NCBI GenBank assembly: GCA_027483765.1
Contig: JAIXTW010000007.1
Coordinates: 1-35,347, forward strand
Direction of reading: 5' to 3'
DNA from: Streptomycetaceae bacterium
GTDB taxonomy: Bacteria > Actinomycetota > Actinomycetes > Nanopelagicales > Nanopelagicaceae
DNA length: 35,347 nt
Shown in pieces: positions 32,708-35,347 of the stretch; the stretch's first letter is position 1, and every line of letters starts with the position of its first letter. Both the position numbers and the translations under genes were made by a program. Under the pieces are notes generated by a model. It saw only the letters and a list, made by a program, of their open reading frames with translations. It was not told the DNA's origin and ran no database searches.

Positions 32708-32733
32708 AAAGAAGGGTCGCCCTATAAGCCGGA
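32708..32733 (-). repeat. RNase P 3'-end-like repeat, copy 2
   Basis: Plus strand AAAGAAGGGTCGCCC followed by TATAAGCCGGA; one difference from copy 5 over 26 bp. The flanking TTGAGTAT is also shared with copy 5, which has one extra base. Confidence 0.88.
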
Positions 32734-32800
32734 GACGACATTGTTACGCATGAATTCAGGCAAAGAAATGCAATCGTCCTGATTGTTTGCCCCTAAAGAA

Positions 32801-32829
32801 TTGTAAAGAATGGCGTATTTACATATAGT
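32801..32829 (+). promoter_or_regulatory. Promoter of the MFS transporter
   Basis: TTGTAA (32801-32806) and TATAGT (32824-32829) are 17 bp apart. The -10 ends 10 nt before the ATG at 32840, so the leader is only a few nucleotides long. It excludes the in-frame ATG at 32810, which lies in the spacer. Confidence 0.6.
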
Positions 32830-32839
32830 TTGGAATCTT

Positions 32840-34048
32840 ATGAAAAAGAAGCTCCCAGTCGCACTTCATCAACTATCAAATTTTTCCTCGGCACTAGGCA
32901 ATTCGATTGTCATGATCACAATTCCGTGGTTAATTCTTGAAGAGACCGGTTCCCCGGCATTTGCCGGATTAGTTGCAGCGGTTTCTGCACTGCCTGGGTT
33001 GTTGATCTCCCCTATTGGAGGATGGCTGGTTGACCATATTGGTCGCCGCACGGTGAGCGTCGGGGCAGACTTACTCTCAGCTGTAGCGGTAGTTGCATTT
33101 CCGATTGTTGCTTTAACTTCAGGACTTACAAGCACGACAATTTTTGTCATCGCTGTTATCGGTGCAGTCTTTGATCCCGCAGGCTACACAGCACGGAAAA
33201 CGCTATTGGCTGATGTTGCAAAGGCTTCAGATATAGAACTTGATCGACTCAATGGAGTCCACGAGGGCTTTATGGGAGTTGCGTGGATTTTTGGTCCTGC
33301 TGTTGGAGCCAGCTTAATTTCCACAGTCGGTGCGGTTAATTCATTCTGGGTCGCAGGCGGACTCTTCATTTTTGCAGCACTGACTATCGCATTCTTGCGA
33401 GTTGGTAATCTCGGCAAAGACGCACGTGATTTGGCCGAAGAAATGGGAGAAAAGACAAATCGAAGTATTCGCGTGGGCTTTCAGGTTCTTTGGAAAGACA
33501 AACTGCTTCGCACTTTAACTATTTCTATTCTCATCATTGCAGCCGTTTATCTGCCAACTGAGACAGTTGTCTTGTCGACCTACTTTGAAGATTTAGGTCA
33601 GCCCGCCAGTCTCGGAATTGTTATCTCAGCCCTTGCTGCAGGATATGCAGTTGGATCCTTTGGTTATGGATGGGTAAGCGCTCGACTCAAACGCAAGAAT
33701 CTTGTACGCACAACTTTCATCGGAGTTGCTCTCAGTATTATTCCGATGGCGTTTCTGCCACCTTTGCCGATCCTTGCCGTGGCTGGATTTTTTCTAGGTT
33801 TGTTCTGGGGACCATTCACTCCCCTTATAACCACGCTTATTCAGCAGAGAGTTCCGGCTGATCAACAAGGAAGAGTTTTTGGAGTACAGACTGCAGTTTT
33901 TTATGCTGCCCCACCACTCGGAATGGTCTTAGCAGGGCTTTCAGTGGAAAGTTTTGGAGTTCGCACTACTTACATGGTTCTTGCCGCAATACTTTCAGTG
34001 ACAACAATCTTTGCACTTTTAACGAAGTCACTACGTTCAGACTTCTAA
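32840..34048 (+). CDS. Major facilitator superfamily transporter
   Basis: This 402-aa transporter has about 12 hydrophobic segments and the loop 2-3 motif GGWLVDHIGRRTVSVGADL, the MFS motif A (GxxxDxxGRR). In the second half GYGWVSARLKRKN occupies the matching loop. It resembles the multidrug / enterobactin-exporter-like MFS-1 group (RND-unrelated), with LITTLIQQRVPADQQGRVFG near the end, a typical EntS/YxiO-type stretch. The substrate is unknown; efflux is likeliest. The promoter fixes the start at 32840 rather than 32810. The gene fills the segment between repeat copies 2 and 3. Confidence 0.88.
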   Translation: MKKKLPVALHQLSNFSSALGNSIVMITIPWLILEETGSPAFAGLVAAVSALPGLLISPIGGWLVDHIGRRTVSVGADLLSAVAVVAFPIVALTSGLTSTTIFVIAVIGAVFDPAGYTARKTLLADVAKASDIELDRLNGVHEGFMGVAWIFGPAVGASLISTVGAVNSFWVAGGLFIFAALTIAFLRVGNLGKDARDLAEEMGEKTNRSIRVGFQVLWKDKLLRTLTISILIIAAVYLPTETVVLSTYFEDLGQPASLGIVISALAAGYAVGSFGYGWVSARLKRKNLVRTTFIGVALSIIPMAFLPPLPILAVAGFFLGLFWGPFTPLITTLIQQRVPADQQGRVFGVQTAVFYAAPPLGMVLAGLSVESFGVRTTYMVLAAILSVTTIFALLTKSLRSDF

Positions 34049-34063
34049 CTCAACTTAGCGCCT

Positions 34064-34089
34064 AAAGAAGAGTCACCCTGTGTGCCAGT
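34064..34089 (-). repeat. RNase P 3'-end-like repeat, copy 3 (diverged)
   Basis: Plus strand AAAGAAGAGTCACCC, then TGTG, TGCCAGT. The left 15 bases match copies 4 and 5 with one change; the right half is diverged. It lies in the 66-bp gap between the MFS stop and the next minus-strand gene's stop. Confidence 0.78.
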
Positions 34090-34114
34090 CAATCTCGGAA
34101 TCGGTAGCTAGGTG

Positions 34115-34531
34115 TTAATTGTTTGGAATTAACAGACTAACTCCCACGCCAAGCGTGCTGATTGCCAGAACAATTGCCCCTGTTGGAATCAACTTAATTA
34201 GAACGCCCGGTCTATCTCCTTGCTTCCTTGGCGCTCCGCCAAAGAATCCACCGGACATCAAGAGTGGAGCAGCAAACAATCCAATACGTAGCGCCCAAGT
34301 AATCGACTCATTAAATCTCGAGTTATCAAGAATCAGTTGTGCAACGATGGCTAGAAGCACTAAAACTCCGGCATGTGCATGTCCTGCTCGGAAATAATCT
34401 CGCTGTTCAGTGGTGATGTTCTCTGTGCCGACTTGGCGTTTAAGAATTGACAGTAAAAAGTAACCGCCAAAAGCGATACTTGGTAGGGATATAAAGGCAA
34501 GTGCGATCATCCAACGAGCTGCATCAGACAT
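34115..34531 (-). CDS. Small four-helix membrane protein of unknown function
   Basis: This 138-aa protein has about four hydrophobic segments (residues about 8-28, 51-66, 80-100 and 112-134). Notable features are FRAGHAHAGVLVLL, with two His and a Gly-rich face in helix 2, and GGFFGGAPRKQGDRPG between helices 3 and 4. I do not recognise a named family with certainty; the HAHAG motif occurs in small actinobacterial membrane proteins. AAAGGAGAAG precedes the ATG, and TATAAC upstream may be the -10. It fills the segment between repeat copies 3 and 4. Confidence 0.75.
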   Translation of the reverse strand: MSDAARWMIALAFISLPSIAFGGYFLLSILKRQVGTENITTEQRDYFRAGHAHAGVLVLLAIVAQLILDNSRFNESITWALRIGLFAAPLLMSGGFFGGAPRKQGDRPGVLIKLIPTGAIVLAISTLGVGVSLLIPNN

Positions 34532-34646
34532 TTCTTCTCCTTTGTCGAGTTATATGGAGTGGCTCTCGTCCTCGGCTAATTTTAGAGGAGTTTTGCCCAG
34601 GAATTACTGCCTGTCACATTTGTTCTCGATTTCTCTCGCCTGTACT

Positions 34647-34672
34647 AAAGAAGAGTCGCCCTACAGGCCGGA
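34647..34672 (-). repeat. RNase P 3'-end-like repeat, copy 4
   Basis: Plus strand AAAGAAGAGTCGCCC then TACAGGCCGGA; two differences from copy 5 over 26 bp, both in the middle (TATAAG versus TACAGG). Confidence 0.88.
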
Positions 34673-34680
34673 GGAATTGG

Positions 34681-34704
34681 AAAAGGCCCCGATCTCTCGA
34701 GGCC
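34681..34704 (-). terminator. Intrinsic terminator downstream of the tRNA-like gene
   Basis: On the minus strand GGCCTCGA, loop GAGA, TCGGGGCC (one G-U pair) is followed by TTTT. It lies about 70 nt after the end of the tRNA-like gene and immediately before repeat copy 4. Confidence 0.7.
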
Positions 34705-34772
34705 CTCCCATGCAAAGCTGATTCAACTCTTTTGACCATTACCAATAGGTCGAGTTAAAACATCTAAGACTG

Positions 34773-34847
34773 TGGTGGAGACGACGGGGTTTGAACCCGC
34801 ACCGGTGGTTCGGTAAACGACCAGGCTACCAATTACAACACGTCCCC
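34773..34847 (-). tRNA. tRNA-like gene with weak D and anticodon arms
   Basis: This is a 75-nt molecule with acceptor stem GGGGACG paired to CGTCTCC (one G-U), A73 and an encoded CCA. The T arm is canonical (GCGGG, TTCAAAC, CCCGT), and the D loop is AATTGGTA. The overall spacing is that of a tRNA-Gln. The D stem (TTGT versus GCCT) has only two pairs. By position the anticodon stem has a C-C mismatch, and its loop TTACCGA would give anticodon ACC, which is not a normal bacterial anticodon. It may be a degenerate or borrowed tRNA; the identity is unassigned. It is followed by a terminator. Confidence 0.6.
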
Positions 34848-34930
34848 ATCACGAGAGCGAAGTTAGGACGTTATCCACTATCGAAACGATGTGATGAAAG
34901 GGCTTGTGGATGAAATATGACTGTGGAAAA

Positions 34931-35096
34931 GCAAAAAGGACTTGGAATTAACCAAGTCCTAATTACTACCAAACCACCGTAGCAGAAGTATTGCACATAA
35001 CTTAAGAGTTGGAATAGAAAGCAAAAGGGACCTGGTGATTAACCAAGTCCCGATTACTACCAAGTGATCGTGGTGAAAGTATTACACGGATGCACA
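34931..35096. repeat. Two tandem copies of a 90-bp-period hairpin unit
   Basis: Copies start at 34931 and 35021. Each has GCAAAA, a hairpin (34937-34960 and 35027-35051), then ATTACTACCAA and an AAGTATT.CAC block. On the minus strand the hairpins read AGGACTTGG/CCAAGTCCT and GGGACTTGG/CCAGGTCCC, each followed by T4-5, so they look like two intrinsic terminators. An A-T pair in one is G-C in the other. No coding sequence is seen between 34532 and 35156 apart from the tRNA-like gene. Confidence 0.75.
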
Positions 35097-35121
35097 GTTA
35101 CTCGCAGTAACTTTGAGTATG

Positions 35122-35147
35122 AAAGAAGAGTCGCCCTATAAGCCGGA
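35122..35147 (-). repeat. RNase P 3'-end-like repeat, copy 5
   Basis: Plus strand AAAGAAGAGTCGCCC then TATAAGCCGGA. On the minus strand it begins TCCGGCTTATAGGGCGA and ends CTCTTCTTT. It lies 9 bp after the HMA-domain stop. Confidence 0.88.
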
Positions 35148-35156
35148 CTTGCTGTT

Positions 35157-35347
35157 TTAATGCACCAGGGAATATCCAGCTGCCCGCACCGCAGTTTCAA
35201 TAGCATCCCCAGATATTTCAAGATCAGTTGTAATTATTGCCTGTGCTTTCTCAGCACTCGCAACCACTGTTACTACACCTGGAATTGCCATGATCTCTGC
35301 GTTCACACGGCCTTCACAGTGGCCACAGGTCATTCCCGTTATTGCAA
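35157..35347 (-). CDS. Heavy-metal-associated (HMA) domain protein, CopZ-like (5' truncated)
   Basis: The last 63 codons are in the window, ending with TAA at 35157-35159. They encode GMTCGHCEGRV (the CxxC copper-binding motif of the HMA fold), followed by IPGVVTVVASAEKAQAIITTDLEISGDAIETAVRAAGY, a complete betaalphabetabetaalphabeta domain. Because the protein stops right after the domain, it is more likely a CopZ copper chaperone than the N-terminus of a copper P-type ATPase. The first residues are beyond the right edge. It appears to be the outermost visible cargo of the repeat-delimited array. Confidence 0.85.
   Translation of the reverse strand, partial: AITGMTCGHCEGRVNAEIMAIPGVVTVVASAEKAQAIITTDLEISGDAIETAVRAAGYSLVH

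Noticed and set aside
32810-32839. Upstream start for the MFS transporter
   Set aside because: The ATG at 32810 lies between the -35 and -10 boxes of a good 17-bp-spaced promoter, so it would not be transcribed.
34931-35096. CRISPR array
   Set aside because: There are only two copies, 90 bp apart and imperfect, with a terminator-like stem and similar rather than unique spacer sequence; no cas gene is present.
32168-35147. Integron cassette array with attC sites
   Set aside because: Segment sizes fit gene cassettes, but genes lie on both strands. The repeats lack the paired core sites and the long imperfect stem of attC, and no integron integrase is visible.

Overview
The window looks like a streamlined actinobacterium, most likely the freshwater acI group (Candidatus Nanopelagicales, Planktophila/Nanopelagicus type). 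This is an inference from four things: a histone-like Lys/Ala-rich tail at the left edge, a heliorhodopsin, very tight gene packing with shared stop codons, and many start codons with a -10 hexamer exactly 6 nt upstream (leaderless promoters). No phage, IS or CRISPR gene is visible.

Layout. 1-159 is the repetitive C-terminus of a nucleoid-type protein, closed by a strong bidirectional terminator. 205-2715 is a divergent MarR regulator / M13 zinc peptidase pair around a 16-bp inverted repeat. tgt (2747-3997) converges on a minus-strand block that reads gabT, a MalT-like LuxR regulator (LAL), pgl, gnd, zwf; the last three give the whole oxidative pentose phosphate branch. 11318-16713 carries a PLP amino-acid decarboxylase, an SDR, a DUF4389 membrane protein with a GNAT, a TerC/PGPGW membrane pair behind a yybP-ykoY-like Mn2+ riboswitch, and an AlkD-like glycosylase.

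16790-25216 is one seven-gene plus-strand operon for inositol-type catabolism: iolA/mmsA, iolB, iolD, an IolE/IolH-like TIM barrel, a transaldolase-family protein, a dihydrodiol-dehydrogenase-like Gfo/Idh/MocA protein, and iolG. The usual kinase (IolC) and aldolase (IolJ) are absent from it; the transaldolase-like protein may fill the aldolase step. It meets, stop to stop, a ferric-iron-type ABC transporter (25213-28894). Divergent from that transporter is a heliorhodopsin (29055-29849). A perfect 22-bp inverted repeat in the shared intergenic region covers the -35 box of the iron promoter.

From 29854 on come small metabolic or accessory genes: an alpha/beta hydrolase, an ABM monooxygenase, an NAD-dependent epimerase/reductase, an SRPBCC protein, an MFS transporter, a small membrane protein, a tRNA-like gene and an HMA copper-binding domain. 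From 32168 to 35147 five same-orientation copies of a roughly 26-bp motif divide the sequence into segments of about 0.5-1.4 kb. On the minus strand the motif resembles, from memory, the 3' end of actinobacterial RNase P RNA. I read this as a possible array of accessory cassettes bounded by attachment-site-like repeats; it is the most unusual structure in the window.
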